Source: Lentimicrobium sp. (GTDB taxonomy: Bacteria; Bacteroidota; Bacteroidia; Bacteroidales; Lentimicrobiaceae). From it: a stretch of 50,326 nt of DNA. Position 1 is the stretch's first letter; every line of letters starts with the position of its first letter. The position numbers and the translations under genes are program-made. The DNA lies in assembly GCA_024709105.1 (NCBI GenBank), contig JANJXJ010000069.1:1-50326 (forward strand). Reading direction: 5' to 3'. The notes below the pieces were generated by a model that was given only the letters and a program-made list of their open reading frames with translations, ran no database searches and was not told the DNA's origin. Shown here piece by piece: positions 16,846 to 26,003 of the stretch.

Positions 16846-16878
16846 AAAGGGCAAAACATCAGGTTTTGTCCTTTTTTT
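16846..16878 (+). terminator. Rho-independent terminator of purL
   Basis: AAAGGGCAAAAC (16846-16857) pairs with GTTTTGTCCTTT (16863-16874) with one G-U wobble and a 5-base loop, followed by a T run. Confidence 0.85.
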
Positions 16879-17088
16879 CATTTTGTATATAAAACAAGCG
16901 GTTCGGTAAAAAATAGCGCACATTGACGCGGCATTTAAATAATCTGCCATTCAAGCTGCGGGACTGTTAATAAATATTTTGTATTGACAGATTTGCATAT
17001 TAATAATATATCCTATACTTTTACCTGTTGATGTGGAGGGGATACATCAAGTATGGCCGGAAAAATTCATCAGGGAACTGCAATCATT

Positions 17089-17850
17089 ATGGGGAAGACA
17101 ATTTTTATTACAGGTGCCACAAGTGGAATAGGCCGGGCATGTGCCATGCGCTTTGCACACGATAACAATACATTAATCATTACAGGCCGCAGAGAAGAGC
17201 GGTTAAAAGAACTTTCTGATCAGTTAAAAGAGACTTTTAACGGAAGAATAGTGCCTCTGGTTTTTGACATCAGGAATCAGGAAGAGGTGATTGCAGCAGT
17301 TGATTCCCTTCCTCCGGATATAAAAGCGCCTGATGTCCTGATTAATAATGCGGGGCTTGCTCTCGGACTCGAAACCATTGACAAAGGCAATACCCAGCAG
17401 TGGGACACCATGATTGATACCAATGTGAAAGGATTACTGTACATCACCAAAGCCCTTGTAGCTGGAATGATTGAAAGAAAAACAGGCCACATCATCAATA
17501 TTGGTTCCATTGCCGGCCGCGAAACTTACCTCAACGGAAATGTTTACTGTGCTTCAAAAGCTGCTGTTGACAGCCTGAGCAAAGCCATGCGTATTGACCT
17601 TCTTCCTCATGGCATAAAGGTAACCCAGATAGCACCAGGTGCAGTGGAAACAGAATTTTCGAATGTACGTTTCAGTGGCGACAGCGAAAGAGCTAAATCA
17701 GTTTACAGGGGGTTTGAACCTTTGCACCCCGAAGATGTAGCCGATGTAGTACATTACGCTGCTAATCTGCCGCCTCATGTTAACATAAACGACCTGCTGC
17801 TTATGCCTTCAGCTCAGGCTTCTGCCGGGCTTATTCACAGAAATCTGTAA
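17089..17850 (+). CDS. Short-chain dehydrogenase/reductase, YdfG-like
   Basis: A 253-residue classical SDR. I prefer ATG 17089 because the Rossmann strand begins at once (MGKTIFITGATSGIG); an in-frame ATG at 17053 would add 12 residues unlike the family. Visible motifs are the TGATSGIG dinucleotide loop (8-15), NNAG (86-89) and the catalytic Ser140, Tyr153 and Lys157 (GSIAG, then YCASK). The GR-R signature after beta-2 (ITGRREERLK) suggests NADP. The C-terminal segment ending PSAQASAGLIHRNL is typical of YdfG-type 3-hydroxy acid / serine dehydrogenases that reduce small aldehydes such as malonic semialdehyde. It lies 51 bases before three acyl-CoA synthetase genes, possibly in the same transcript. 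The exact substrate is unknown. Confidence 0.85.
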   Translation: MGKTIFITGATSGIGRACAMRFAHDNNTLIITGRREERLKELSDQLKETFNGRIVPLVFDIRNQEEVIAAVDSLPPDIKAPDVLINNAGLALGLETIDKGNTQQWDTMIDTNVKGLLYITKALVAGMIERKTGHIINIGSIAGRETYLNGNVYCASKAAVDSLSKAMRIDLLPHGIKVTQIAPGAVETEFSNVRFSGDSERAKSVYRGFEPLHPEDVADVVHYAANLPPHVNINDLLLMPSAQASAGLIHRNL

Positions 17851-17901
17851 ACAAAACCTGTTAAACTTATTTTGTATTCATGCATTTTTAAAACTGAAAT
17901 C

Positions 17902-19671
17902 ATGACAGAAATCACCCGCATCTTCGACCTCCTCCCCCATTATCTGGAAAACTTCAAACCCAAAGACGATGCACTTGCCGTTAAGGAAGATGGTGTCTGG
18001 AAAAAAATAAGCATTGCACAGTATATTCAAACTTCGGATAACCTGACCTATGGATTAATCGCTTTGGGAGTAAAACCCGGCGATACCATAGCCACCATCA
18101 CCAACAACAGGCCTGAGTGGAATTTTCTGGATATGGCCATAATGCAGGCGGGAGCCATTCATGTGCCGGTTTATCCAACCATCAGCCCGGCCGATTATCA
18201 ATACATCTTCAATCATGCGGAAATAAAATTTGTATTTGTTGCAGGTGAGGAAATGTCAAAAAAAATAAGGGAGGTGGCAACTTCCTGCCCTTCGGTACAG
18301 GAAGTTTTCAGTTTTAAATTGCGCAAGGATTTCCGTAATGTTTACGATATAGTTGAACTCGGTCAGGAAAAGCCTGTACCCGAAGAAGTTGATAAAATCA
18401 AAGCCGGAATAAAGCCTGCTGACCTGGCTACCATAATTTACACATCAGGCACAACCGGAAATCCAAAGGGGGTAATGCTTTCGCATAACAACATCATTTC
18501 CAACTTTAAAGCAGTTTCCTACATTCCTACTTTTGGCGAAGAGGGCAAAGCGCTGAGTTTTCTGCCACTCTGCCATGTTTACGAGCGCATGCTGAACTAT
18601 TTGTATCAGTATCTGGGCATATCCATCTATTATGCCGAAAGTCTGGCAACAATAACCGACAACATCAAGGAAATTCATCCCGATATGATGTGTTGTGTGC
18701 CCAGGTTACTAGAAAAAATTTATGACAAAATTCAGGCTACCGGGCGCAAACTCAAAGGGGTGAAGCGCATGATTTTCTTCTGGGCAGTAGATCTGGCCCT
18801 GCATTACGATGTACAAGGCAACAACAACGCGTGGTACATGCTTCGTCACCGCATTGCCGATAAACTGATTTACAGCAAGTGGCGCGAAGCCCTTGGCGGG
18901 AACTTTAAAATTATTGTTTCGGGCGGCGCATCCATACAACCCAGGCTGGTAAAAACCTTCAGGGCAGCAGGACTTCCCATCTACGAGGGATACGGTCTTA
19001 CTGAAACCTCACCGGTGGTGGCAGTTACAAGTACCGATCACAACGGTATCAAGATAGGAACAGTTGGCCCTCCGCTCCGCGGAGTTGAAGTAAAAATAGC
19101 CGAAGATGGCGAAATCCTGGCCCGTGGCCCCGGTATAATGCTGGGCTACTTCAAAGAACCAGAACTTACTGCTGCTGTTATTGACAGTGACGGATGGTTT
19201 CATACCGGAGATATAGGCGTGTTTGAACCCGAAGGACAATTAAGAATAACCGGTAGAAAAAAGGAAATATTTAAAACCTCTCTGGGCAAATACATTGCTC
19301 CCGAGCTCCTCGAAAACAAAATCAAGGAATCTCCGTTTATTGACAATATCATGGTTGTAGGTGAAAACCAGAAGTTTGCAGCTGCATTAATCATCCCTGA
19401 TTTCAGCCATCTTAAATCATGGTGCGCCATTAAACAAATACCTTACACAACCGATGAAGAAATGGTCAATCTGCCTGTAGTAAAACAACGCATACTCAAG
19501 GTGGTTGACAGCTACAATAAAACATTCGGGAGTACCGAACAAATCAAAAGAATTGAAATACTGAGCAAGGAATGGAGCACTGCCAGCGGCGAACTTACTC
19601 CCACACTAAAACTTAAACGCTCATTTATTGCGGCCAGGTACAAAGACAAAATAGAGAATCTTTTCAATTAA
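17902..19671 (+). CDS. Long-chain acyl-CoA synthetase, paralogue 1 of 3
   Basis: A 589-residue member of the ANL (AMP-forming acyl-CoA ligase) superfamily. I chose ATG 17902 because MTEITRIFDLLPHY aligns with the start of the next two paralogues; an in-frame TTG at 17872 adds ten unrelated residues. Core motifs are the P-loop TSGTTGNPKG (181-190), YGLTETSPV, GWFHTGDIG, the hinge segment ITGRKKEIFKTSLGKYIAPE, and a late Lys in ELTPTLKLKR suited to catalyse adenylation. The enzyme activates a fatty acid with ATP to acyl-AMP and then acyl-CoA, at the cytoplasmic membrane face. The chain-length range cannot be read from the sequence. It is followed after 14 bases by paralogue 2, so they are co-transcribed. 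Confidence 0.9.
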   Translation: MTEITRIFDLLPHYLENFKPKDDALAVKEDGVWKKISIAQYIQTSDNLTYGLIALGVKPGDTIATITNNRPEWNFLDMAIMQAGAIHVPVYPTISPADYQYIFNHAEIKFVFVAGEEMSKKIREVATSCPSVQEVFSFKLRKDFRNVYDIVELGQEKPVPEEVDKIKAGIKPADLATIIYTSGTTGNPKGVMLSHNNIISNFKAVSYIPTFGEEGKALSFLPLCHVYERMLNYLYQYLGISIYYAESLATITDNIKEIHPDMMCCVPRLLEKIYDKIQATGRKLKGVKRMIFFWAVDLALHYDVQGNNNAWYMLRHRIADKLIYSKWREALGGNFKIIVSGGASIQPRLVKTFRAAGLPIYEGYGLTETSPVVAVTSTDHNGIKIGTVGPPLRGVEVKIAEDGEILARGPGIMLGYFKEPELTAAVIDSDGWFHTGDIGVFEPEGQLRITGRKKEIFKTSLGKYIAPELLENKIKESPFIDNIMVVGENQKFAAALIIPDFSHLKSWCAIKQIPYTTDEEMVNLPVVKQRILKVVDSYNKTFGSTEQIKRIEILSKEWSTASGELTPTLKLKRSFIAARYKDKIENLFN

Positions 19672-19685
19672 CACCTTCAAAACCT

Positions 19686-21467
19686 ATGACAAATGTTACT
19701 CGCCTTTTCGACATTCTGCCGCATTATGCAGAAAAATACAAACCCAAAGACGATGTAATTGCCGGAAAGGAAAACGGCAAATGGATCTCATATTCCATAA
19801 ATCAATACCGTGAAATGGCCGATAACATCAGCTATGCCCTGATTCATGCTGGTATTGAGAAAGGCGATATGGTTGCTACCATCATGCCAAGCCGGCCCGA
19901 GTGGAATTTTATTGACATGGGAATAATGCAGGCAGGCGCAATACATGTGCCCATTTATCCGACCATAAGCGAAGCTGACTACAAATTTATCCTGAATCAT
20001 GCCGAAGTAAAAATTGTGTTCATCTCCGGAAAAGATATTTTCAGGAAGATAGAACACATTGTACCTGAAGTTCCAAGTCTGAAAGCGGTAGTAGCTATCA
20101 AAGAAACTGAAGGCACTTCAAGGTTCGATGATTTTGTTGAAACCGGAAAAGCCAATCCTGTACGCGAAAAAGTTGAAAAAATCAAAGCCTCTATTCAGGA
20201 GCATGACCTCGCTACACTCATATATACCTCAGGAACAACCGGAAATCCGAAAGGGGTGATGCTTTCTCATGCCAACATTCTGAGCAATGTAAAAGCGGTT
20301 CAGCATATCCCTCCCATTGGAGAAGAAGGCAAAGCAGTGAGCTATCTGCCGCTCTGCCATGTGTATGAGCGTATGCTTAACTACATGTACCAATACCTTG
20401 GTATTTCAGTTTATTATGCCGAAAGCGTTGCTTCAATAGCTGAAAACATAAGAGAAATAAAACCCGATATTCTTACAACCGTTCCGAGGCTTCTCGAAAA
20501 AATCTACGACAAAATTGTAGCCAACGGCCGGAAGTTGACAGGAATTAAGAAATTTTTCTTCTTCTGGGCTTTGAACCTGGGCCTCAGGTACGAAATGTAT
20601 GGTGCCAACGGTCCCTTTTACGAATGGAAGCTCAGAATCGCCAACAAGTTAGTTTTCAGCAAATGGCGTGCTGCACTGGGCAACAACCTCAAGGTTATTG
20701 TTTCGGGCGGGGCTGCTTTGCAACCTCGTCTGGCCAGAGTTTTCTGGGCGGCAGGTATTCCTGTGCTTGAAGGATACGGACTCACCGAAACATCACCTGT
20801 AATCGCTGTGAATGATTTCGGGCACGAAGGGGTTAGCATGGGAACCGTAGGAAAAGTTCTGAAAGGCATTGAGGTACAGATTGCCGAAGATGGCGAAATT
20901 CTGGCCAAAGGCCCCAATATCATGATGGGTTACTACAAAGAACCTGAACTTACCAAACAAGCTATTGAAGAAACCGGCTGGTTTCACACTGGTGATATTG
21001 GAAGAATCGAACCTAAAGGCCATCTGAAAATTACCGGACGAAAAAAAGAAATATTCAAAACATCACTCGGTAAGTACATCAGCCCCGAACAACTTGAAAA
21101 TAAGTTCAAGGAATCGCCCTTTATTGATGCACTTATGGTTATTGGTGAAAACCAAAAGTTTGCCGCTGCTCTCGTTGTTCCTGATTTTAACCATCTTAAA
21201 AACTGGTGCGCTGTAAAGGAAGTTCCATATACCTCCGACAGTGAAATGGTTGAAATGCCAAGAATCAAAAAACGTATTCAACTGGAAGTAGATAAGTATA
21301 ACAAGTTTTTTGGAGCTACCGAACAGGTAAAACGCATTGAGATTCTTGATAAAGAATGGACTGTTGACAGCGGAGAACTGACAGCATCCATGAAATTGCG
21401 CAGAAAATTTATCTGCGAAAAATACAACGATAAGATCAGCCGGATTTTTAATCTGGAAGAAGAATAG
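19686..21467 (+). CDS. Long-chain acyl-CoA synthetase, paralogue 2 of 3
   Basis: A 593-residue ANL enzyme very similar to its upstream neighbour along the whole length. It starts at ATG 19686 (MTNVTRLFDILPHYAEKY). It has TSGTTGNPKGVMLSH, LEGYGLTETSPVIA, GWFHTGDIG, ITGRKKEIFKTSLGKYISPEQ and the C-terminal GELTASMKLRRKF with the adenylation Lys. All catalytic motifs are intact, so it should be active. It sits 14 bases after paralogue 1 and 46 bases before paralogue 3, in one probable operon. Differences from paralogue 1 lie mainly in residues 110-170 and the 290-320 region, which in this family help shape the acyl pocket and membrane contact; that placement is an inference. Confidence 0.9.
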   Translation: MTNVTRLFDILPHYAEKYKPKDDVIAGKENGKWISYSINQYREMADNISYALIHAGIEKGDMVATIMPSRPEWNFIDMGIMQAGAIHVPIYPTISEADYKFILNHAEVKIVFISGKDIFRKIEHIVPEVPSLKAVVAIKETEGTSRFDDFVETGKANPVREKVEKIKASIQEHDLATLIYTSGTTGNPKGVMLSHANILSNVKAVQHIPPIGEEGKAVSYLPLCHVYERMLNYMYQYLGISVYYAESVASIAENIREIKPDILTTVPRLLEKIYDKIVANGRKLTGIKKFFFFWALNLGLRYEMYGANGPFYEWKLRIANKLVFSKWRAALGNNLKVIVSGGAALQPRLARVFWAAGIPVLEGYGLTETSPVIAVNDFGHEGVSMGTVGKVLKGIEVQIAEDGEILAKGPNIMMGYYKEPELTKQAIEETGWFHTGDIGRIEPKGHLKITGRKKEIFKTSLGKYISPEQLENKFKESPFIDALMVIGENQKFAAALVVPDFNHLKNWCAVKEVPYTSDSEMVEMPRIKKRIQLEVDKYNKFFGATEQVKRIEILDKEWTVDSGELTASMKLRRKFICEKYNDKISRIFNLEEE

Positions 21468-21513
21468 CCTTCTAGTAAAGAACTGACTTTTAACCCTTAA
21501 TCCGTTGCCGGAA

Positions 21514-23346
21514 GTGACAAGCATTACCCGTATATTTGATCTTCTGGATCTTTACCGGAGCGAATTCTCCGGCAAAGCGGATGTTTTTGGCTATAAACAG
21601 AACAATCAATGGCATACAGTTTCATCTGAAAAATATATTGAGCATTGTGATTCTGTTTCCCGGGCAGTTTTAGCTTATGGTTTATCGCCCGGCGACCGGG
21701 TTGCAACCATCATGGGCAACCGGCCTGAATGGAATTACCTCGACATGGGAATTCTGCAGGCAGGTTGTATTCATGTACCCATCTACCCTACCATCAGCAC
21801 AGAAAATTATGAATACATTTTTCTGGATGCTGAAATTAAACTGCTGGTAGTTGGATGCTCCGAAGCTTACAACAGGGTGAAAAATATTTTGCATCATATA
21901 CCATCCCTGAAAGGAGTGTATTCAATTGATAAAATAAAAGGTATAAAGCACTGGAACGATTTTCTGGAAAAGGGGCGCCGGTTCAATGTCCCGGAAAATC
22001 TGGCATCCATCAGGCAGCATATACTTCCTGATGCCGTGGCAACACTCATATACACTTCTGGCACCACCGGCAAACCCAAAGGAGTTATGCTCACCCACCA
22101 CAATATGGTAAGCAATTTCCTTACACTCAGCAAGATACTCGAACCGAGAAAGGTTACCCGCGCACTCAGCTTCCTGCCTTTATGCCATGTGTATGAACGC
22201 ATTCTTAACTACCTCTATCAATATCTTGGCATTTCGGTTTATTATGCCGAGCATATTGACAGAATCCGCGACAATATGAAGGAGGTGAGTCCTGAGATTT
22301 TCTGTGCAGTTCCCCGGGTGCTCGAAAAAAGTTATGCTACCATCATTCGCAAGGGGCGCAATCTCAAGGGGATAAGAAAACTGATATTTTTCTGGGCATT
22401 AAACATCGGTCATAAATTCGAACTGGAGAAAGCCGGCAACATTTCTTATAAAATCAAACACCGGATTGCCGATCGCTTGATTTTCAGCAAATGGAGAGTT
22501 GCTTTTGGCAACAGGCTGGGAATTATAGTTTCGGGAGGAGCTCCGCTGCAACCCAGGTTGGCACGGGTGTTCTGGGCTGCGGGCATTCAGGTAATTGAAG
22601 GCTATGGACTCACCGAAACCTCCCCTGTTATTGCAGTGGGAACTTTTGAACCGGGTGGTGTAAAATTCGGGACTGTTGGAAAAGTGCTAGAAGGTGTTGA
22701 TGTAAAATTGGCAGATGATGGCGAAATTCTGGTAAAAGGCCCCAATGTCATGAAAGGCTACCTGAACCGCCCCGATCGCAACGCCGAAGTTTTTGACAGC
22801 GAGGGCTGGTTTCACACCGGCGATGTTGGTGAGTTTGTTGAAGGTGTTTACCTGAAAATTACCGACCGAAAAAAAGAAATCTTTAAAACATCCTCGGGCA
22901 AATACATTGCCCCTCAGGTGGTTGAAAACCGGGTTAAAGAATCACCGTTCATCGAAAGTGTGATGGTTATCGGCGAAAACAGAAACTACCCTTCCGCTTT
23001 GATTGTCCCTAACTTTGAGTACCTAAGGTCGTGGTGCAATGCCAAAGGCATTGAATATACCACCGACTCAGAAATGACAACACTTACCGTTATTCAGGAT
23101 CGCATCCGGCGCGAAATCAACGAAATCAACAGCAGCCTCGACCGTACATCACAGATTAAGAAGTTTATTGTTATGCCTAAAACCTGGACAGTTCAGTCAG
23201 GTGAACTCTCCCCAACACTTAAAGTACGTCGCAAATTTATGCACGAAAAGTATGCTGCCTTAATTGCCAGCATGTATGATCAGGAAGCTGAGCCGGTAAA
23301 AAAAAGGAAAGATAAAGATAAGCCTGATAAAAGCTACAAGAAATAA
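21514..23346 (+). CDS. Long-chain acyl-CoA synthetase, paralogue 3 of 3
   Basis: A 610-residue ANL enzyme, the most diverged of the three. There is no ATG at the expected place. The GTG at 21514 gives MTSITRIFDLLDLY, which lines up with the starts of both upstream paralogues; a TTG at 21505 is the alternative. Motifs include TSGTTGKPKGVMLTHHN, IEGYGLTETSPVIA, GWFHTGDVG, ITDRKKEIFKTSSGKYIAPQ (Asp replacing the Gly of paralogues 1 and 2) and GELSPTLKVRRKF. The C-terminus has an extra Lys-rich tail of about 20 residues (AEPVKKRKDKDKPDKSYKK) absent from the others, perhaps for contact with acidic membrane lipids or a partner. It converges with holA, the two stop codons being 2 bases apart. Confidence 0.88.
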   Translation: MTSITRIFDLLDLYRSEFSGKADVFGYKQNNQWHTVSSEKYIEHCDSVSRAVLAYGLSPGDRVATIMGNRPEWNYLDMGILQAGCIHVPIYPTISTENYEYIFLDAEIKLLVVGCSEAYNRVKNILHHIPSLKGVYSIDKIKGIKHWNDFLEKGRRFNVPENLASIRQHILPDAVATLIYTSGTTGKPKGVMLTHHNMVSNFLTLSKILEPRKVTRALSFLPLCHVYERILNYLYQYLGISVYYAEHIDRIRDNMKEVSPEIFCAVPRVLEKSYATIIRKGRNLKGIRKLIFFWALNIGHKFELEKAGNISYKIKHRIADRLIFSKWRVAFGNRLGIIVSGGAPLQPRLARVFWAAGIQVIEGYGLTETSPVIAVGTFEPGGVKFGTVGKVLEGVDVKLADDGEILVKGPNVMKGYLNRPDRNAEVFDSEGWFHTGDVGEFVEGVYLKITDRKKEIFKTSSGKYIAPQVVENRVKESPFIESVMVIGENRNYPSALIVPNFEYLRSWCNAKGIEYTTDSEMTTLTVIQDRIRREINEINSSLDRTSQIKKFIVMPKTWTVQSGELSPTLKVRRKFMHEKYAALIASMYDQEAEPVKKRKDKDKPDKSYKK

Positions 23347-23348
23347 TG

Positions 23349-24359
23349 CTAGTGCATAATTCTGTAAATAAGCTCTTTAAGCAACTCTCCATCATCAGTT
23401 GAAAATGATGAAATATCCACCCCTTTTGCCTTAAGGTCATATTCCCTGAGCAGAGAAATAATTTCGGCGGTTTTGGCAAGTGTATAATTTCTGGCAGCCA
23501 ACCGGTGGTTTTGACCCGAATAAGGTGTAAGCCCTGCTATTGCGTTCACTTCCTGATCAGGTTTGCCTGCCATTGCCTGAATTACAAGTACTTTCGAAAA
23601 GAAGGTATACAACAGAATTACATTCTTAACAATTGGATTTTCTCTGGGATTGGCTGCGAAATAAGCAGCTATCTGATTGGCTTTCAACACATCGCGCCGG
23701 GCCAAAGCATTCTGCAGCTCAAAAATATTGTAATCCTTGCTTATCCCGATATTGCTTTCAACAATTTTTTCATTGATCTGACTGCCTTTGGGAAGATTAA
23801 TATACAGTTTCGACAGTTCATTATTGATCTTACTGAGGTCATTTCCCAGAAAACTGGCCATCATGTTACAGGCTTTATCCGAAATCGTATACCCCGCCGC
23901 TTCAACCTGTGCGGTAATCCAGGCAGGAATCTTGTCTTCATACAATCTTGACGATTCAAACAAAATACCTTTTGAGTCTATATTCTTGGCCAGCACCTTT
24001 CGTTTGTCGTACTTTTTATGTTTATGGCACAGAACCAAAAGGGTTGAAGGCAATGGATTTGCAGCATAAGTCTGTAAATCATCCAGATTCCGTATTTCCT
24101 GAGCTTCTTTAACAATAACTACCTGATGACTCGCCATCATAGGATAACGCTTGGCATAATCTACTATGGTTTGGGCATTAACATCACGACCATACAAAAC
24201 TGAAAGATTAAACTCTTTCTCCATTTCATTAAGCACCTCATTCTCAATGGCATCGCTTATCAGATCAATATAATAATCTTCCTCGCCATGTAATAAATAT
24301 ATGGGTGCGTAAATCCGTTTGCGGATATTTGATAGTATCTGTTTGTAGTCGGCTGCCAT
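23349..24359 (-). CDS. holA: DNA polymerase III subunit delta
   Basis: A 336-residue protein of typical HolA length. Family features visible are the N-terminal LIYLLHGEEDYYID-like segment (APIYLLHGEEDYYIDLISDAIE, residues 17-38), YAKRYPMMASHQVVIVKEAQ (the PMM/F.S..R.V.V pattern) and the C-terminal YTLAKTAEIISLLREYDLKAKG helix pair followed by LLKELIYRIM. The delta subunit of the clamp loader opens the beta sliding clamp for loading onto primed DNA. The gene begins 10 bases after amn stops, so the two are probably co-transcribed from upstream of amn. Confidence 0.93.
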   Translation of the reverse strand: MAADYKQILSNIRKRIYAPIYLLHGEEDYYIDLISDAIENEVLNEMEKEFNLSVLYGRDVNAQTIVDYAKRYPMMASHQVVIVKEAQEIRNLDDLQTYAANPLPSTLLVLCHKHKKYDKRKVLAKNIDSKGILFESSRLYEDKIPAWITAQVEAAGYTISDKACNMMASFLGNDLSKINNELSKLYINLPKGSQINEKIVESNIGISKDYNIFELQNALARRDVLKANQIAAYFAANPRENPIVKNVILLYTFFSKVLVIQAMAGKPDQEVNAIAGLTPYSGQNHRLAARNYTLAKTAEIISLLREYDLKAKGVDISSFSTDDGELLKELIYRIMH

Positions 24360-24369
24360 GCAGAGTAAT

Positions 24370-25140
24370 TTAGAAGCGAAGATGCTTAACGGTAAGTCCT
24401 TTATTTATAAGCTGTTCCAGCGATTTTATTCCAATCTTCAGGTGCAGCTGAACATATTCTTCGGTCACCATTTTATCACTTTCTTCAGTTTTTACACCCG
24501 TGGGGACCATAGGATGGTCAGAAACCAGCAGCAGCGCTCCGGTTGATATTTCATTGTAAAAGCCAACACTAAATATGGTGGCAGTTTCCATATCAATAGC
24601 CATAGCGCGGATAGACCTCAGGTATTCTTTAAATTGTTCGTCGTGTTCCCACACTCTGCGGTTGGTAGTATATACAGTTCCTGTCCAGTAATCACTTCCT
24701 GCATCGCGTATGGAGGTTGATATTGCTTTCTGAAGATTAAATGCCGGCAATGCAGGGACTTCTGACGGGAAATAGTCGTCGGAGGTTCCCTCGCCGCGTA
24801 TTGCAGCAATGGGCAAAATAAGGTCACCAACCTGAGCCCTCTTTTTCAATCCGCCGCATTTTCCCAGAAAAAGGACTGCGTGCGGCTTTATGCTGCTCAG
24901 CAAATCCATAATGGTGGCTGCATTGGCACTACCCATCCCGAAGTTAATCATGGTAATATCGCCGGCTGTTGCGCTGGGCATCGCCCTGTCGCGGCCTTTT
25001 ATCTCAACATTGTTCCATTCGGCAAACAGTTCAAGGTAGTGATTGAAGTTGGTGAGCAGTATATAACCACCAAATTCATCCACCTTTGTACCTGTATATC
25101 GGGGCAACCAGTTCTCAGTAATTTCCTGTTTGGTCTTCAT
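24370..25140 (-). CDS. amn: AMP nucleosidase
   Basis: A 256-residue nucleoside-phosphorylase-fold enzyme. The full pattern (WLPRYTGTKVDEFGGYILLTNFNHY near the N-terminus, FGMGSANAATIMDLLSSIKP, FLGKCGGLKKRAQVGDLILP, MAIDMETATIF with the Met-Glu nucleoside-binding pair, LLLVSDHPMVPTGVKT with the base-contacting Asp) matches the short Bacteroidota-type AMP nucleosidase rather than a purine nucleoside phosphorylase. It hydrolyses AMP to adenine and ribose 5-phosphate in the cytoplasm and so controls AMP level. It lacks the extra N-terminal regulatory domain of the longer enterobacterial Amn. It is followed directly by holA. It diverges from the HsdR_N-like gene across a 167-base gap. Confidence 0.9.
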   Translation of the reverse strand: MKTKQEITENWLPRYTGTKVDEFGGYILLTNFNHYLELFAEWNNVEIKGRDRAMPSATAGDITMINFGMGSANAATIMDLLSSIKPHAVLFLGKCGGLKKRAQVGDLILPIAAIRGEGTSDDYFPSEVPALPAFNLQKAISTSIRDAGSDYWTGTVYTTNRRVWEHDEQFKEYLRSIRAMAIDMETATIFSVGFYNEISTGALLLVSDHPMVPTGVKTEESDKMVTEEYVQLHLKIGIKSLEQLINKGLTVKHLRF

Positions 25141-25307
25141 AAATCAGATATTTAAAAAGCTCCGTTTCTGTTTTGCTGAAAGGGCTTTTGTTTGTTCAAT
25201 TCTTCTTCGTTCCATTATTACCCTATTCCATTCTTTCTGTTTTGCAAATGTATGCTTTTTGCCAAAATGTTGTAGTTTTATCCCGAAAAGGAATTTTAAC
25301 CTTCGGT

Positions 25308-25778
25308 ATGCAAAAACTGAACTTCCCTGACTTTCAATTCCGAATTGAATCAGGAGATAACGGGCTGTTAATATTTGACCCGGTCCGCAAAAAAAATGTC
25401 GCTCTTACTCCTGAGGAATGGGTGAGGCAACACCTTATCAGGTATTTGTTCGATGTTAAGGGTGTACCTCAGTCATTGCTTGCTTCTGAACGTGGCCTTT
25501 TGGTGAATGGAATGCAACGCCGATTTGACGTGCTGGTTTTCAGCCGAAACGGCAAACCCCTGATAATTGCAGAATGTAAAGCTCCGCATGTTACTGTATC
25601 TGAGGATACCTTTTACCAGGCGGCTCGGTATAATCTGGCTTTGAAAGCCGATTATCTGCTAATAACCAATGGCTTACAACACTTTATTGCAAAAATTGAC
25701 TATCAATCCGCTGGCCTTAAATTTCTGGAAGAAATTCCTGATTACGAGCAAATGCTGAATGAAGTTCCTGAGCTGTAA
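25308..25778 (+). CDS. Stand-alone HsdR_N-type PD-(D/E)xK domain protein
   Basis: A 156-residue protein starting at ATG 25308; the frame is open further upstream, but those residues are hydrophobic and do not belong to the family. It matches the N-terminal domain of type I restriction R subunits: VALTPEEWVRQHLIRYL, then a core GMQRRFDVLVFSRNGKPLIIAECKAP with Asp and the Glu-x-Lys of a PD-(D/E)xK nuclease, followed by YQAARYN. There is no helicase, methylase or specificity subunit nearby, so this is not a restriction system. Small proteins of this kind are frequent in Bacteroidota beside holA; their role is unknown. A DNA repair or replication-linked nuclease is possible, but that is only inference from the neighbours. 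Confidence 0.8.
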   Translation: MQKLNFPDFQFRIESGDNGLLIFDPVRKKNVALTPEEWVRQHLIRYLFDVKGVPQSLLASERGLLVNGMQRRFDVLVFSRNGKPLIIAECKAPHVTVSEDTFYQAARYNLALKADYLLITNGLQHFIAKIDYQSAGLKFLEEIPDYEQMLNEVPEL

Positions 25779-25799
25779 AGAAGTTCTGAAGTCATCGGA

Positions 25800-25830
25800 T
25801 TGACTGGCTGTAAAACTATGTTTAATTTTG
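25800..25830 (+). promoter_or_regulatory. Promoter of the YqaE/Pmp3 gene
   Basis: TTG at 25800-25802, a 20-base spacer and TAATTTTG at 25823-25830 match the Bacteroidota consensus well. The ATG follows 12 bases after the -7 box, so the leader must be very short. Confidence 0.7.
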
Positions 25831-25842
25831 TAAGAAAATATT

Positions 25843-25998
25843 ATGTCGCTACTCAGAGTAATACTTGCGATCATTTTCCCGCCGTTGTCGGTGGTTGACA
25901 AGGGCTGCGGCTCATTTCTCATTGTTTTTCTGCTTACCCTGGCCGGTTGGATTCCGGGAGTTATCGCAGCACTGATCATTCTCAACAAAGGGAAATAG
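25843..25998 (+). CDS. YqaE/Pmp3-family small membrane protein
   Basis: A 51-residue protein made almost wholly of two transmembrane helices. The first contains IFPPLSVVDKGCG (residues 11-23), the family signature with its Pro pair and Gly/Cys turn; the second is FLLTLAGWIPGVIAALIILN (29-48). These fit the UPF0057/Pmp3 family of stress-induced proteolipids that influence membrane potential and ion tolerance in yeast and plants; bacterial roles are less clear. It has its own promoter directly upstream and a terminator directly downstream, so it is an independent single-gene unit between the HsdR_N-like and TPR genes. Confidence 0.88.
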   Translation: MSLLRVILAIIFPPLSVVDKGCGSFLIVFLLTLAGWIPGVIAALIILNKGK

Positions 25999-26003
25999 CA
26001 AAA

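Noticed and set aside
16985-17013. TTGACA with TATATC as a sigma-70-type promoter
   Set aside because: Bacteroidota promoters use TTG/TAnnTTTG; the -10 match is poor and A/T-rich DNA gives such hits by chance.
25308-25778. Type I restriction-modification system
   Set aside because: Only the HsdR N-terminal domain is present; no helicase, methylase or specificity gene lies nearby.
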